From positions 1 through 61,126 of the forward strand of contig DJGZ01000002.1 in the NCBI GenBank assembly GCA_002433025.1: 61,126 nt of DNA, written 5' to 3'. Of the stretch, positions 15,862-25,205 are shown in pieces. A program made the position numbers and the translations under genes. The notes under the pieces are model-generated. The model did not search any database and had not been told where the DNA came from. It saw nothing but the letters and a program-made list of their open reading frames with translations. Each line of letters begins with the position of its first letter. Within the stretch, counting starts at the first letter, position 1. This stretch comes from Bacteroidales bacterium UBA5833. Lineage in GTDB: Bacteria; Bacteroidota; Bacteroidia; Bacteroidales; Lentimicrobiaceae.

Positions 15862-16881
15862 ATGAAAGTAAGCAGAAGATACTCAACCTTAATCAGGATG
15901 TCAATCATTGGATTTCAGGCCATCCTGTTAACTTCCTGTTATCGTCAGGAATTAGTACTCGACCGTTTGCCGGCCAATACCCCGGCCGGGGCCGAAATTT
16001 ATGTTGCCGGCAATTTCAATAACTGGGATCCGGGCGACCAGCGCTTCAGGATGGAAAGGGGAACCAACGGGGCCTACTCCATCACCCTCCCGCGGGGAGT
16101 CGGAAAGCTGGAGTACAAATTCACCCGCGGCGACTGGACCACCGTTGAAAAGAACGAATGCGGCTACGACACGCCAAACCGCAGCCTGCGGTATGGTGAG
16201 CATGAAACGGTTCTGAACACGGTTTACAGCTGGGGCGACACTGAACCAATGAATTGCATTCAGAAAACGCTGGTGATTAGCGAATTACCAGAAAACACAC
16301 CCGATGCCCCCGTGATTTATCTGGCATCCACCTTCAATGGCTGGAATCCGGGAGATTTTGAGTTTATCATGCAAAAAAACAACCTGGGTCAATACTACAT
16401 TACCCTTGACAAACAGTCCGAATGCATGGACTATAAATTCACGCTAGGCAACTGGGAGTCCGTTGAGACTGACCCTTCGGGTAATGATATCGGAAACCGC
16501 CGGCTTTGCTTTGACAATCAGGACACTACATATGTTGCCATCAAAGCCTGGCGCAGCACCCGGGTAAAAACCCTCAGAAAAGTCACCCTGGTGCTCAGCA
16601 GTTTGCCCAAAGAAACACTTCCCGGAGACCCCGTGTATGCTGCCGGCAGTTTCAACAACTGGAATCCCGGCAATAAATGGCACGCCTTTAAAACCGATGG
16701 TTCAGGCAGGCGTTATCTTACCCTTGCATCTGAGGATGAAAGCATTACCTTCAAAATTACCCGGGGAAACTGGAGAAACGTTGAAACCACCCTTTCGGGG
16801 AAAGACATCCCTGACCGGAGCTTTATTATGGGTAATGTTGATACGCTCTATCTGAAGGTCGACCGCTGGAAAGACAGATAA
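15862..16881 (+). CDS. Lipoprotein with three tandem glycogen-binding-like (CBM48/AMPK-type) repeats
   Basis: 339 residues. Signal peptide with lipobox LTSC (Cys about residue 26), then three repeats of about 100 residues. Each has an AGNFNNWDPGD, ASTFNGWNPGD or AGSFNNWNPGN motif, a YKFTRGDW/YKFTLGNW/FKITRGNW strand ending in VE, and a GYDTPNRS, GNDIGNRR or GKDIPDRS turn. The N-N/G-W-(D/N)-P pattern and the KF-RG-W strand are those of the E-set domains that bind glycogen or starch in branching enzymes and AMPK beta. No catalytic domain is present. It is the third gene of the LytS/LytTR operon, so it may be a surface glycan sensor or binder; ligand binding is inference. Confidence 0.75.
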   Translation: MKVSRRYSTLIRMSIIGFQAILLTSCYRQELVLDRLPANTPAGAEIYVAGNFNNWDPGDQRFRMERGTNGAYSITLPRGVGKLEYKFTRGDWTTVEKNECGYDTPNRSLRYGEHETVLNTVYSWGDTEPMNCIQKTLVISELPENTPDAPVIYLASTFNGWNPGDFEFIMQKNNLGQYYITLDKQSECMDYKFTLGNWESVETDPSGNDIGNRRLCFDNQDTTYVAIKAWRSTRVKTLRKVTLVLSSLPKETLPGDPVYAAGSFNNWNPGNKWHAFKTDGSGRRYLTLASEDESITFKITRGNWRNVETTLSGKDIPDRSFIMGNVDTLYLKVDRWKDR

Positions 16882-17152
16882 CCCAACGACCTGCAATCAG
16901 GGGTATTCAGTGATTTGCACAATCTGCGCGCAACCCTTACCGGTTATACAGCCCACTTCTTTACAAACCTTTGTTATCAGCCCGTTTGCTGATACCTCTC
17001 AGCGCCGTTGAGGCTGCTTCCGGAAGGTCTGCAACCTTCACCCCGCCCAAACCTGTAAATTCATTCATCCGGTTGATCCTGGTAAAAACGCTGTTCACCG
17101 GAAGGAAAAGCCTGCTCATCGACAAAAGATTTCAGATCAGGGATGAAGCTGA
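16882..17152. other. Intergenic stretch without a convincing gene
   Basis: A 73-codon frame (16971-17192) crosses this interval but has no promoter-like or family-like features and overlaps the next start; I treat it as chance. No terminator for the LytTR operon was found. Confidence 0.45.
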
Positions 17153-17160
17153 TATTTTTG
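17153..17160 (+). promoter_or_regulatory. Putative -7 box of the DUF116/CrtI-like pair
   Basis: TATTTTTG fits TAnnTTTG and sits 28 bases before the ATG at 17189. The -33 region is weak. Confidence 0.45.
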
Positions 17161-17188
17161 CTCTGAAGTTCAATATATATACAATGCA

Positions 17189-18412
17189 ATGAAGATGTTG
17201 ACCGACAATCCTTATTCTCTTTGCGGCGACCGGGAAAATTCAGACCAGTACTATAACGATCTGGATGCTTTTGGTGAAAAAGCCATCATAAAGCTTTCGG
17301 AGTACCTCGGCAGGGTGACTGAAGAATTTATGCGGCATAATGCGCTGACAAGTCTGAACATGCCCGCCTCGCGCGAAGAATATCTGTTTGAAGCCCTGCT
17401 GATCGGCTCCTTCTGGAATATCTACGGCGGCTATGCCAGTGCAACCCACGATTCGACCCTTGACATTATGAAACAGCTTGCCGGTTTGCGTCAGGTAAAG
17501 GGAATTACAGGCATTACCGCCGATAAAACAAGGGGTTTGCTGGGCATTAAACTGATGAAAAGTCCTGAGCACCGCGATGATTTCCTGATCCCCGGAGTTA
17601 ACGGATTCGTGAAGTTGATTCAATGGATGGAAGCAACCGGAGAATTTCAGCGGGAAGCACTCCGTTTCAGGGAGTGGTTAGCCTTTTTTAAATATCAGGA
17701 CGAAACCTACACATTTATATCCATTTGCCTGATGAAAAATGCCGCAAAGCGTTTCAGTGTTGAAAGTGAATCGGTTATGGGCACATATACCGGCGGCGTA
17801 AACAGTTTTAACAGGCAATTCTTTGATAAATACCAGCTTCGCGAAGACGCCATTTCTGTGCTCAGGGACAGGTCGGAGTACCACCTTGGAATGCTGGGCG
17901 CATACATAATCAACCGGTCAACAAGAAATGAATTCCTCAAAACAAAAGAAAAAGTGCTGCTGGTTCCGGGCTGCCTGAAAAGCAGTCAGCTATCCGGCTG
18001 CAAATCCATAAAGGATAAGAAAGGCGAAATTTGCGCGGGCTGCAATGCGGGTTGCATGATCAACCAACTGAGGCAACTTGGCAACAAGCATAACTTTGAC
18101 TTGCGGATTCTCAGTCACTCTTCCGACTTATCGGCCTGGGCAGCCCGCCCCGGCGAAGAACAGCAAGTTGGTGTAATAGGCGTTGCCTGTCTTACCACTT
18201 TGCTTTCGGGCGGTTTTGAACTCAAAAAGCACGGCATTGCAGCACAATGTATCGCGCTCGATCACTCAGGCTGCAGGCACTGGAAGGATAATCCTGAAAA
18301 CACCGGTTTGAACATCAATGAATTATTGCGCAGAATCAATGCAGATAAAACGCCTTCCGGCTTCGTGAACGAAAATAAAAAATCAAGAACCGGAGATCCC
18401 GTGGCGGCCTGA
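17189..18412 (+). CDS. DUF116-type cysteine-rich protein
   Basis: 407 residues without a signal peptide. The C-terminal 150 residues carry the DUF116 pattern: LLVPGCLK (C262), C271, then C282-x2-C285-x3-C289 in ICAGCNAGCMI, followed by VGVIGVACLTTLL (C334) and C354, C362. The Cys cluster suggests an iron-sulfur or zinc site. The N-terminal 240 residues are helical and unassigned, so the protein is longer than stand-alone DUF116 proteins. It is followed after 23 bp by a CrtI-like flavoprotein gene, so the two are probably one operon and may cooperate in a redox step. DUF116 itself has no established function. Confidence 0.7.
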   Translation: MKMLTDNPYSLCGDRENSDQYYNDLDAFGEKAIIKLSEYLGRVTEEFMRHNALTSLNMPASREEYLFEALLIGSFWNIYGGYASATHDSTLDIMKQLAGLRQVKGITGITADKTRGLLGIKLMKSPEHRDDFLIPGVNGFVKLIQWMEATGEFQREALRFREWLAFFKYQDETYTFISICLMKNAAKRFSVESESVMGTYTGGVNSFNRQFFDKYQLREDAISVLRDRSEYHLGMLGAYIINRSTRNEFLKTKEKVLLVPGCLKSSQLSGCKSIKDKKGEICAGCNAGCMINQLRQLGNKHNFDLRILSHSSDLSAWAARPGEEQQVGVIGVACLTTLLSGGFELKKHGIAAQCIALDHSGCRHWKDNPENTGLNINELLRRINADKTPSGFVNENKKSRTGDPVAA

Positions 18413-18435
18413 TCATAAACCTCAAAAACAAGCAA

Positions 18436-19956
18436 ATGGCTGAAAAAGTAATCATCATAGGCGCGGGGATCAGCGGAATGTCTGCCGGTTGCTACCTGCA
18501 AATGAACGGTTTTGAAACCGAGATCTTTGAACTCCACAACCAGCCCGGGGGGCTATGCACAACCTGGGAAAGGAAAGGATATCATATTGACGGCTGCATC
18601 CACTGGCTGGTCGGATCACGTCCGGGATCCGGCTTATATGATGCATGGAATGAACTGATCGACATGGAAAAACTTGAAATATATGATCATGATGTCTTCT
18701 TCCGCTTCGAAGATGGCAATGGGAACTATATAAATTTCTTCAACAACATCGACAAACTTGAAGCCGAACTGTTGGAAAAAGCTCCTGAAGACAAGGCGGT
18801 GATCAGTGATTATATCGGTGCGGCGCGCAGGTTCAGCAAACTGAAAATGCCAATGGGAAAACCCCGTGAACTCTCAACGCTTACCGACGGATTAAGCGCA
18901 CTGATTCATTTTGGCCCTTTTATGCCCCTGCTGAATAAATGGTCAAAAGTTTCCATAGCATCTTTTGCCGGAAGATGTAAAAATCCCTTGCTGAAAAAGA
19001 CTTTCGGGAGTCTTTTTATACCGGAAATGAGCGTTGTGTTCGTAATGATCACTACAGCCTGGATGCATAATAAGATTGCAGGATACCCTGTTGGCGGATC
19101 TTTGCACTTTTCGCGCCTGATAGAGAAGAAATACCTTGAATCAGGTGGTAAGATTCATTACAACAGCCGGATCAGCAAAATACTCACAAGAAAAAGCGGG
19201 GAAAAGAAACACGCCTGTGGTGTGATCACTGACCGCACCGAAACATACAATGCCGATTATGTAATCTCAGCTGCCGACGGGTACAATACCCTTTTCGAAA
19301 TGCTTGAAGGACAATATACTGACGCAAAGACCAGGCTGTTTTATGAAAAGGAACTTACATTTCCTTCTTATTTTCAGCTTTCTCTGGGCATTAACCGGGT
19401 ATTGGAAACCGAAGCGTCCAGCCTGATTTTTCCGCTGAGCGCCCCCGTTGAACTGGAGCCGGGAAACGTCATCAGAGATATTTCCGTAAGGGTTCACAGT
19501 TTCGATCCCACCCTTGCACCTGCCGGAAAAACGCTGCTTACAGCAATGATCATTTCAAACGATGAAGCCTACTGGAGCGATTTGCGGATGAACGACTTCA
19601 GAAAATACAAAGCGGAGAAAGAACGCATCTCCCGTGAATTGACCGAAGCTATGGAAGTGAGGCTTGGCCCCCTGGCGCTGCATCTTGAGATGAGCGACCT
19701 GTCAACTCCGGCTACAGTTGTCAGGTACACCAACAACTGGAAAGGAAGTTTCGAAGGATGGATCATGACCCCCAGGCTGGGATTATTCAAACAATTGCCA
19801 ATGACCTTACCGGGACTGGACAAGTTCTACATGGCCGGGCAATGGACAGCCCCGGGCGGCGGACTACCAACAGCACTGATGTGCGGGAGGGGCGTTGCGC
19901 AGCTGATATGCCGCGATAACGGGAAGAAATTCACGAACAGACTGGTCAGCGTTTAA
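18436..19956 (+). CDS. FAD-dependent phytoene desaturase-like oxidoreductase
   Basis: 506 residues with a dinucleotide-binding motif at the N-terminus (VIIIGAGISGMSAGCYLQMNGFETEIFE), the GG doublet QPGGLCTTW, a mid-chain membrane-contacting helical region and the CrtI-type C-terminal FAD motif FYMAGQWTAPGGGLPTALMCGRGVAQ. The family includes carotenoid desaturases and isomerases and all-trans-retinol saturases. No crtB, crtY or other carotenoid gene is in the window and the partner is a DUF116 protein, so a different lipid-like substrate is possible. Its 3' end overlaps the convergent protease gene by 11 bp. Confidence 0.8.
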   Translation: MAEKVIIIGAGISGMSAGCYLQMNGFETEIFELHNQPGGLCTTWERKGYHIDGCIHWLVGSRPGSGLYDAWNELIDMEKLEIYDHDVFFRFEDGNGNYINFFNNIDKLEAELLEKAPEDKAVISDYIGAARRFSKLKMPMGKPRELSTLTDGLSALIHFGPFMPLLNKWSKVSIASFAGRCKNPLLKKTFGSLFIPEMSVVFVMITTAWMHNKIAGYPVGGSLHFSRLIEKKYLESGGKIHYNSRISKILTRKSGEKKHACGVITDRTETYNADYVISAADGYNTLFEMLEGQYTDAKTRLFYEKELTFPSYFQLSLGINRVLETEASSLIFPLSAPVELEPGNVIRDISVRVHSFDPTLAPAGKTLLTAMIISNDEAYWSDLRMNDFRKYKAEKERISRELTEAMEVRLGPLALHLEMSDLSTPATVVRYTNNWKGSFEGWIMTPRLGLFKQLPMTLPGLDKFYMAGQWTAPGGGLPTALMCGRGVAQLICRDNGKKFTNRLVSV

Positions 19957-21847
19957 TCTTGAGTAGTTTTCGCGAATAAACATCCGCCAGGCTTCTGACT
20001 TCAACCAGGTACATGCCTGCCGGCCAGCGCGAACAATCGACACTGATAAATTTCCGGTTAATTGATGTGTTCTCCTTTTGATATAAAAGCCGCCCCAGGG
20101 CATTATATACCCTGATTTCTGCCGGATCAGCTGAATACCGGCCCAGTAGAATATAGAACTCGTCCAAGGCCGGATTCGGAAAAACTTCAGGCACCACCCG
20201 GATGTATTTCTCCCTGATGAGACTGTCGGCGCCAAATGCGTTGGTCACCGAAAGTTTTACATCAAAAAGGCCTAAAGTATTATACCTGATCTCACCCGGA
20301 TCGGCGGATGTGGATACAGCAGGTTCACCACCCTCAAATTCCCAGTGCCAACTTACGGGGTTTCCCATCGATAAATCCGAAAAACTCAAAAGGGACCCTA
20401 CCGCAATAACGGTGGTATCGGCAAGGAACCTGGCAATTACCTGTTTTTCGTTATAGGATCCATTGATGGAACTCAACCCGCTGTTAACCGGATCGAGCCA
20501 TGGCTTTAATCTTACGCTGTCCGCACTGCCGTTAGAAAGCCATGAAAATGACATTTTCCCGTAATAATCCGGTCCGCTGAGGTTATAGCATCCTGATTCA
20601 CCTCCTGTAAGCTGACCAATCACGCGGCCTTTGTTATCAAAAACCGGAGACCCCGAGGATCCGCCTTCAGTAGTACCATGGCCGTTGGCAGTAGCATTCC
20701 AGATTACCCTAAAATGAGTTCCGGGATTGATGCCCCACTGGCTGTTCGTAAGCGGATTAAGGTAGGTTGAAATCTTTTTTACATCTCCTGACGGATGATG
20801 AATACTTACTCCTGAGGGACTGGGACTTCCTGCAACATCCCATCCTGCATAAAAAGGCTCATAAGCCGGTGGAATATTTTCGTTCAGCAAAACAAGATAA
20901 AAATCACTACCGTTATTATCCAGCGGAGAACTGCTGGCGATTTTGCGGGCCCCCAGCAGTGACTTGTTCGCTTCAACGGATGCGTTTTCGCAACCAACAG
21001 TTTCATACCTGAAATAGAATAACCATTTAGAAACATCCTCTGCTGTCGCATAGCTTCCTCCCGGGCTTTTGGCACAATGATCGGCAGTCAGCACATACGG
21101 AGAATAGTCGGCTGCGGTGTTATTCATAATGGTGCCTGTGCACCAGTAAGCAACAAATCCATTCTTAATCTGAATTCTGATAACACTTTTTATCTGTTCG
21201 CGCCATTCATCGCCCTCGCTGCAGGCGGTATTTACCTGACAACTTCCGGAGCGGTCATCCAATTCCGGACGGTCGCCGGGGAAGATCACCGGGCGGTAAA
21301 CAAAAAGAATTTCTTCGATGGTAAAATCCGAATTACCAATTACCCCGGAAGGCTCAAGAAACTCGATGATGACACAATCGCCCTTTACCACTTCAGTGGC
21401 AAAAAATCCGTCGCGACGGTTATTTCCGGATGTAAAAGCCCCGATCACGTGACTTCCGTCTTCGGAATAAACGTAAAGAGAAGCCCCCGGGGCAAGGTGG
21501 AAATTCCTGAAGTACAAACTCAGTCCGGCAGCTGATGATGCCTGAATTTTCAATTGCCATAGCCTGTCGCCGTTGTCCAACCTTCGCCAGTTACCGGAAT
21601 TCCGCATTGTAAGGTCAACCGGAATGCTCACCCCCATGCGCTCAGGCGTAAAGGGTTCCCTGTTTTCATCTTCCCGCAATAACTCCATGACATCCGGTCC
21701 ATTCACCTTCAGAACCGGCAGGCCGGTATGATGCTTCATCTCTTTCAGCCCGGCAGGAATCCCGCCAAAACTCCGCTGGGCAAAGGTATCGAAAGGCATG
21801 AAAATAAATCCCAGGGATAATATCAGGAAGCCGATGCTTTTTTTCAT
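19946..21847 (-). CDS. T9SS-exported trypsin-fold serine protease with PKD domain
   Basis: 633 residues from the ATG at 21847 (the longer frame opens with TTG eight codons earlier). Signal peptide, an N-terminal propeptide-like region with a jelly-roll (to about residue 185), then a lysyl-endopeptidase-like chymotrypsin fold with catalytic H257 (VLTADHCA), D315 (GSDFYLVLL) and S398 (GGSSGSPVF). A PKD domain (about 455-540, SFSDLSMGNPVSWHWEFEGG) and a T9SS sorting domain (about 545-633, VFPNPALDEFYILLGR) follow. It should be a surface or released protease for protein feeding. Paired cysteines around the H site fit the secreted family. Primary specificity is not proven. Confidence 0.9.
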   Translation of the reverse strand: MKKSIGFLILSLGFIFMPFDTFAQRSFGGIPAGLKEMKHHTGLPVLKVNGPDVMELLREDENREPFTPERMGVSIPVDLTMRNSGNWRRLDNGDRLWQLKIQASSAAGLSLYFRNFHLAPGASLYVYSEDGSHVIGAFTSGNNRRDGFFATEVVKGDCVIIEFLEPSGVIGNSDFTIEEILFVYRPVIFPGDRPELDDRSGSCQVNTACSEGDEWREQIKSVIRIQIKNGFVAYWCTGTIMNNTAADYSPYVLTADHCAKSPGGSYATAEDVSKWLFYFRYETVGCENASVEANKSLLGARKIASSSPLDNNGSDFYLVLLNENIPPAYEPFYAGWDVAGSPSPSGVSIHHPSGDVKKISTYLNPLTNSQWGINPGTHFRVIWNATANGHGTTEGGSSGSPVFDNKGRVIGQLTGGESGCYNLSGPDYYGKMSFSWLSNGSADSVRLKPWLDPVNSGLSSINGSYNEKQVIARFLADTTVIAVGSLLSFSDLSMGNPVSWHWEFEGGEPAVSTSADPGEIRYNTLGLFDVKLSVTNAFGADSLIREKYIRVVPEVFPNPALDEFYILLGRYSADPAEIRVYNALGRLLYQKENTSINRKFISVDCSRWPAGMYLVEVRSLADVYSRKLLKIKR

Positions 21848-22107
21848 AAGGATTGCAAATGGTCGCACCAATTTTTACGATACGAAAATAATCATAATTG
21901 TCATTGCCATGAAAACCTGCAAGGAAGTCCGGATAATTGTGATACACAATTACCCTGCAATCAGCCACATATCAGGAACAAATTTCTTAATCGCATGAAA
22001 AACAAAGAAAAAAAAGATTTCTGATGTTACAAAATCGTGATTTCTGGATTAAATAAATGTAAAACTGCCATGCTACCTGCTGAACTTCTACTCAAGAACA
22101 TCGCTGT

Positions 22108-23457
22108 ATGAGGATTATCCAGACTAAAATTACCTTGCTTATTGTCATCACCGCCTTTGTCAGTGCCATACTGGTTACAGGGATTATCGTTCAGACCCGG
22201 GTAGCGCATCGCATTGTTTCAGAGACCCAGGCCGTGAGCGAATCAAACGCTTTGCGTCTTACATTTGAAGTTAATGCCCGACTACACGATAAACTGCTAA
22301 AAAACCTGGCCGGAACGGATGGATTGTCACCACGGGTTCTGCTGGCAAACAACGATCCTGAGCAATTCAGGCAGCTTTTTGAAACCTATCCCATCTCTTT
22401 TATAGTAGTAACAGACTCCTCACTCATCCCCATAGCCACTTTTCCTGAGGCCAGCGCAGGGATACTCAGGGCACTGCCGACAGACCCCGATGCATTCCGC
22501 AAATTCCGCAGCGACGGTGTGATTACCAGATATCACGAATGGATCAACGACACCCTGACCCGTATTGCAGTGATCGACATTCCATGGTATCCCGGCATAA
22601 CCGGCAATCAGGCAAACGGAATACTCTTCGCCGGATTTCCCGTATCGGCAGATGAATTGTCATATCAGATACAAGGTAACGCCAGACTGATGCGGGAACC
22701 GCTGAACCTTCCGCTTGATAAAACCATTACTGAAGGTAAGGTGATCACACAACTTCCACTTTTTGGCTGGAGGAATATCCCAGTTGCTTCGCTATGGCTT
22801 GAAAAACCGTCTGAAATACTGAAATCACTGAATGATTACCGGAAATATTTCATCTGGTTCCTCATTATCTGCAGCTCAGTCTTTATCCTTTTCATCACGT
22901 TGTATCTCAAACGATATTACATGTGGCCACTCAGGATGTTTACCCTGGCTATTAAATTCAATGACCCCGGGTATCTGAAAATGGTCAGGTACAGAGACAA
23001 GGATTTAGCAAGCCTTCACCAGATGGTGATGAATGTATTCAGCCACGAGCGACTGCTGAATGACATGATCCGGCGCAGAAATTCCGAAAACCTGAATGCT
23101 TTCCATGCAGCCATTTTATCACAGATCAGTGACGCCGTATATGCCACCGACCACAAAGGCATCATCACTTACTGGAACCGGGCTGCGGAGACAATTTATT
23201 CCGTAAATGAGCAGGATGCCATCGGAAAAATCGCCGATGAGCTGATCAGAAGCCGCTGGGATGATCCCAGCGATGAAGCACGTCAGCAGCAGCTATTTAA
23301 CACTGACGGTTTTATGAAAGGCTCCATCAGTCAGGAACTGCCCAACGGAACCTGGATAAGGGTAGATGCGGGTATTACCAGGCTCCTGGACTGTAACGGA
23401 AAACTGCTGGGCCAGCTTTATGTAACCCGGAAAACAGAAGCCAGACCTGCAATTTAG
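22108..23457 (+). CDS. Membrane sensor with extracytoplasmic domain and PAS domain, no output domain
   Basis: 449 residues: TM1 (about 5-27), a periplasmic sensor region of about 210 residues, TM2 (about 246-268, YFIWFLIICSSVFILFITLYL), a HAMP-like linker and one PAS domain (about 330-445, ILSQISDAVYATDHKGIITYWNRAAETIYS). The chain ends right after the PAS domain; no histidine kinase, GGDEF or methyl-accepting domain follows, nor is one readable in the next 200 bases. It may signal through protein contact or be the remnant of a kinase. There is no adjacent regulator gene. A leader with no clear -7 box precedes it. Confidence 0.75.
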   Translation: MRIIQTKITLLIVITAFVSAILVTGIIVQTRVAHRIVSETQAVSESNALRLTFEVNARLHDKLLKNLAGTDGLSPRVLLANNDPEQFRQLFETYPISFIVVTDSSLIPIATFPEASAGILRALPTDPDAFRKFRSDGVITRYHEWINDTLTRIAVIDIPWYPGITGNQANGILFAGFPVSADELSYQIQGNARLMREPLNLPLDKTITEGKVITQLPLFGWRNIPVASLWLEKPSEILKSLNDYRKYFIWFLIICSSVFILFITLYLKRYYMWPLRMFTLAIKFNDPGYLKMVRYRDKDLASLHQMVMNVFSHERLLNDMIRRRNSENLNAFHAAILSQISDAVYATDHKGIITYWNRAAETIYSVNEQDAIGKIADELIRSRWDDPSDEARQQQLFNTDGFMKGSISQELPNGTWIRVDAGITRLLDCNGKLLGQLYVTRKTEARPAI

Positions 23458-23689
23458 CCATGCTGCAAAGTTTCGGAAAATGATCTCCGAAACTCTTACC
23501 TGAAAAATATTGCATTGGGTATGCTGTTATTCGCGACAGCACAGCCACCTGTCACTTCAGTAATCGCAACCAACTCAATCCTTTGGAAGCGGCAGTTACT
23601 TGAACAACAGCGCAAGGGACAACAACACATTCCGTGCTGCCTCAACAGACCGGCATTGAACATGCCCGTTGAAAATTTGTTTATCCGGC

Positions 23690-24340
23690 ATGAACATTAC
23701 AGGATTTTCAGTCCTTCTGCTTTTGCCTGCCAGCATACTATTAACATCCTGCCAGGCAGCTACTTATGATATAACGGAAAAAGCGATGATGACCCAGCCC
23801 GAGAAAACTGAAACCGCAACCTTTGGCTCAGGTTGCTTCTGGTGCAGCGAAGCCATTTTTCAACTGCTCGAAGGTGTAATCAAGGTGGAGCCGGGGTACT
23901 CGGGGGGCGCGCGTGCCAACCCGACCTACGAACAGGTATCTTCAGGAGCTACCGGGCATGCCGAAGTGATTCAGGTTACCTATAATCCTGACATTATTTC
24001 ATTTGAAGAGTTACTTGAGGTTTTCTGGTCAACCCACGATCCTACCACACTCAACCGGCAGGGAGCCGATGTGGGCACCCAATACCGTTCGGTGATCTTC
24101 TATCACAACGAGCAGCAGCGGCAACTGGCCGAAACCTATAAGGCCAGACTCGACAGCAGCGGCGCATGGAGGAATCCGATAGTAACGGAAATCATTCCCT
24201 ATAAGGCATTCTATCCTGCCGAGTCCTATCATCATGATTATTATAACAGGAACAGCCAGGCACCCTACTGCACGTTCGTGATTGTCCCTAAACTGGATAA
24301 ATTCAAGAAGGTTTTTAAGGAAAAAATCAGACAACACTGA
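23690..24340 (+). CDS. msrA: Peptide methionine-S-sulfoxide reductase MsrA, lipoprotein form
   Basis: 216 residues from the ATG at 23690; the longer frame begins at a TTG and would bury the signal peptide. An N-terminal lipoprotein signal (SVLLLLPASILLTSC) precedes a complete MsrA domain with the catalytic GCFWCSE motif and the conserved GYSGGARANPTYEQVSSGATGHAEVIQV segment. It reduces methionine-S-sulfoxide in proteins; the lipobox means it acts in the periplasm or at a membrane face, not in the cytoplasm. No MsrB domain is fused. It stands alone, convergent with the next gene. Confidence 0.93.
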   Translation: MNITGFSVLLLLPASILLTSCQAATYDITEKAMMTQPEKTETATFGSGCFWCSEAIFQLLEGVIKVEPGYSGGARANPTYEQVSSGATGHAEVIQVTYNPDIISFEELLEVFWSTHDPTTLNRQGADVGTQYRSVIFYHNEQQRQLAETYKARLDSSGAWRNPIVTEIIPYKAFYPAESYHHDYYNRNSQAPYCTFVIVPKLDKFKKVFKEKIRQH

Positions 24341-24382
24341 GCAGAGAAGTTCAAGGTAACAACATATAACGGCATGAGGATA

Positions 24383-25132
24383 TCAGCCCAGCTTAAGCAG
24401 TTTCTGGGCCACCAGCACATACCATGAAAGGGTAAGCAAACCGCCCAGAATTCCCAGCACCAACGCGCCGCTGTAAAACCAGGGAATAAATGAGGCCCAT
24501 ACGCTGTAGATCAACATACAGATAAATCCCACAAATCCGGCCCAGCCCGTGATGGCACTGAAACGGCGGTTCATCATTATTACTGACGACATGAGTATTC
24601 CTGCAAGATTGATAAAGAAGAACCCCATAAATGAACCACTGGTAAAATCCTCGCTTCCCGCCAGAATGGCCTCCCCTGCCGCTGTGAGCAGTGAACGCTG
24701 ATAGTCAGTGGTTGCCAGGGTATATTTTGTGGCCAGCGTTTGCATGGGGAAAGCCGGATTCCGGGCAATATAGATTGCAGCACCCATTAAAAACAGCATA
24801 AGTGCAAACAGGGCGATTGGCTTGCTCAACCTTCGGTGTGCGGCATAGAGCGCATAAAAAACCGGGACCCCCAGCACAAGGGTGAATATGTTCAGCAGCC
24901 CCAGCCCCCGCAACGCCAGCAAAGAATCGCGCTGAAACAATCCAATCCAGTCCTTTACGGTACCTTCTCCCGGATCAGGGGTTGCTCCCCCCGGTAAAAA
25001 AGTAATCAGAATGTCCATTATTCCGAACGGCAGTATAGCCAGGGCCGCAATTGCACCTATGCGGTAAATCCCCCTCCAGTTGGAGGGGCTTACTGACAGT
25101 TCATTGTCATTATTCATGATTGTATCTGCCAT
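24383..25132 (-). CDS. Polytopic membrane protein, DUF4386-like
   Basis: 249 residues from the ATG at 25132 (the longest frame starts at GTG three codons earlier). Seven or so transmembrane helices are visible, for example YRIGAIAALAILPFGIMDILITFL, LRGLGLLNIFTLVLGVPVFYALYAA, IALFALMLFLMGAAIYIA and the C-terminal LVLGILGGLLTLSWYVLV. The order and loops resemble DUF4386-type integral membrane proteins, which lack a known function. It has its own promoter with a palindrome in the -33 region (25212-25231) and is divergent from the ABM-domain gene. No transport or enzymatic motif was seen. Confidence 0.65.
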   Translation of the reverse strand: MADTIMNNDNELSVSPSNWRGIYRIGAIAALAILPFGIMDILITFLPGGATPDPGEGTVKDWIGLFQRDSLLALRGLGLLNIFTLVLGVPVFYALYAAHRRLSKPIALFALMLFLMGAAIYIARNPAFPMQTLATKYTLATTDYQRSLLTAAGEAILAGSEDFTSGSFMGFFFINLAGILMSSVIMMNRRFSAITGWAGFVGFICMLIYSVWASFIPWFYSGALVLGILGGLLTLSWYVLVAQKLLKLG

Positions 25133-25197
25133 AATATTCACTTTCTTAAATTAAATTGAAAATCAGAAACGAGCACTACCGGGAAAAGTGCAGGCAA

Positions 25198-25205
25198 CAA
25201 AAGTA
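25198..25205 (-). promoter_or_regulatory. Putative -7 box of the membrane-protein gene
   Basis: TACTTTTG on the minus strand fits TAnnTTTG. Its -33 region lies inside the palindrome TAATTGG-CAAAAT-CCAATTA (25212-25231), where an ATTG is found 20 bases upstream of the box. Confidence 0.5.

Noticed and set aside
15862..16881. The three lipoprotein repeats considered as a recent DNA duplication
   Set aside because: The repeats are similar as protein but too diverged at the base level to be recent.
16971..17192. A 73-codon frame before the DUF116 gene
   Set aside because: Low-information sequence without family features; it overlaps the next start by four bases and the probable -7 box lies inside it.
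18436..19956. Direct assignment as phytoene desaturase (crtI)
   Set aside because: Only the FAD-binding ends are family-wide; no other carotenoid genes are present in the window.
23515..23769. An 84-codon frame overlapping msrA
   Set aside because: It overlaps the msrA signal peptide region in another frame and has no protein-like features.
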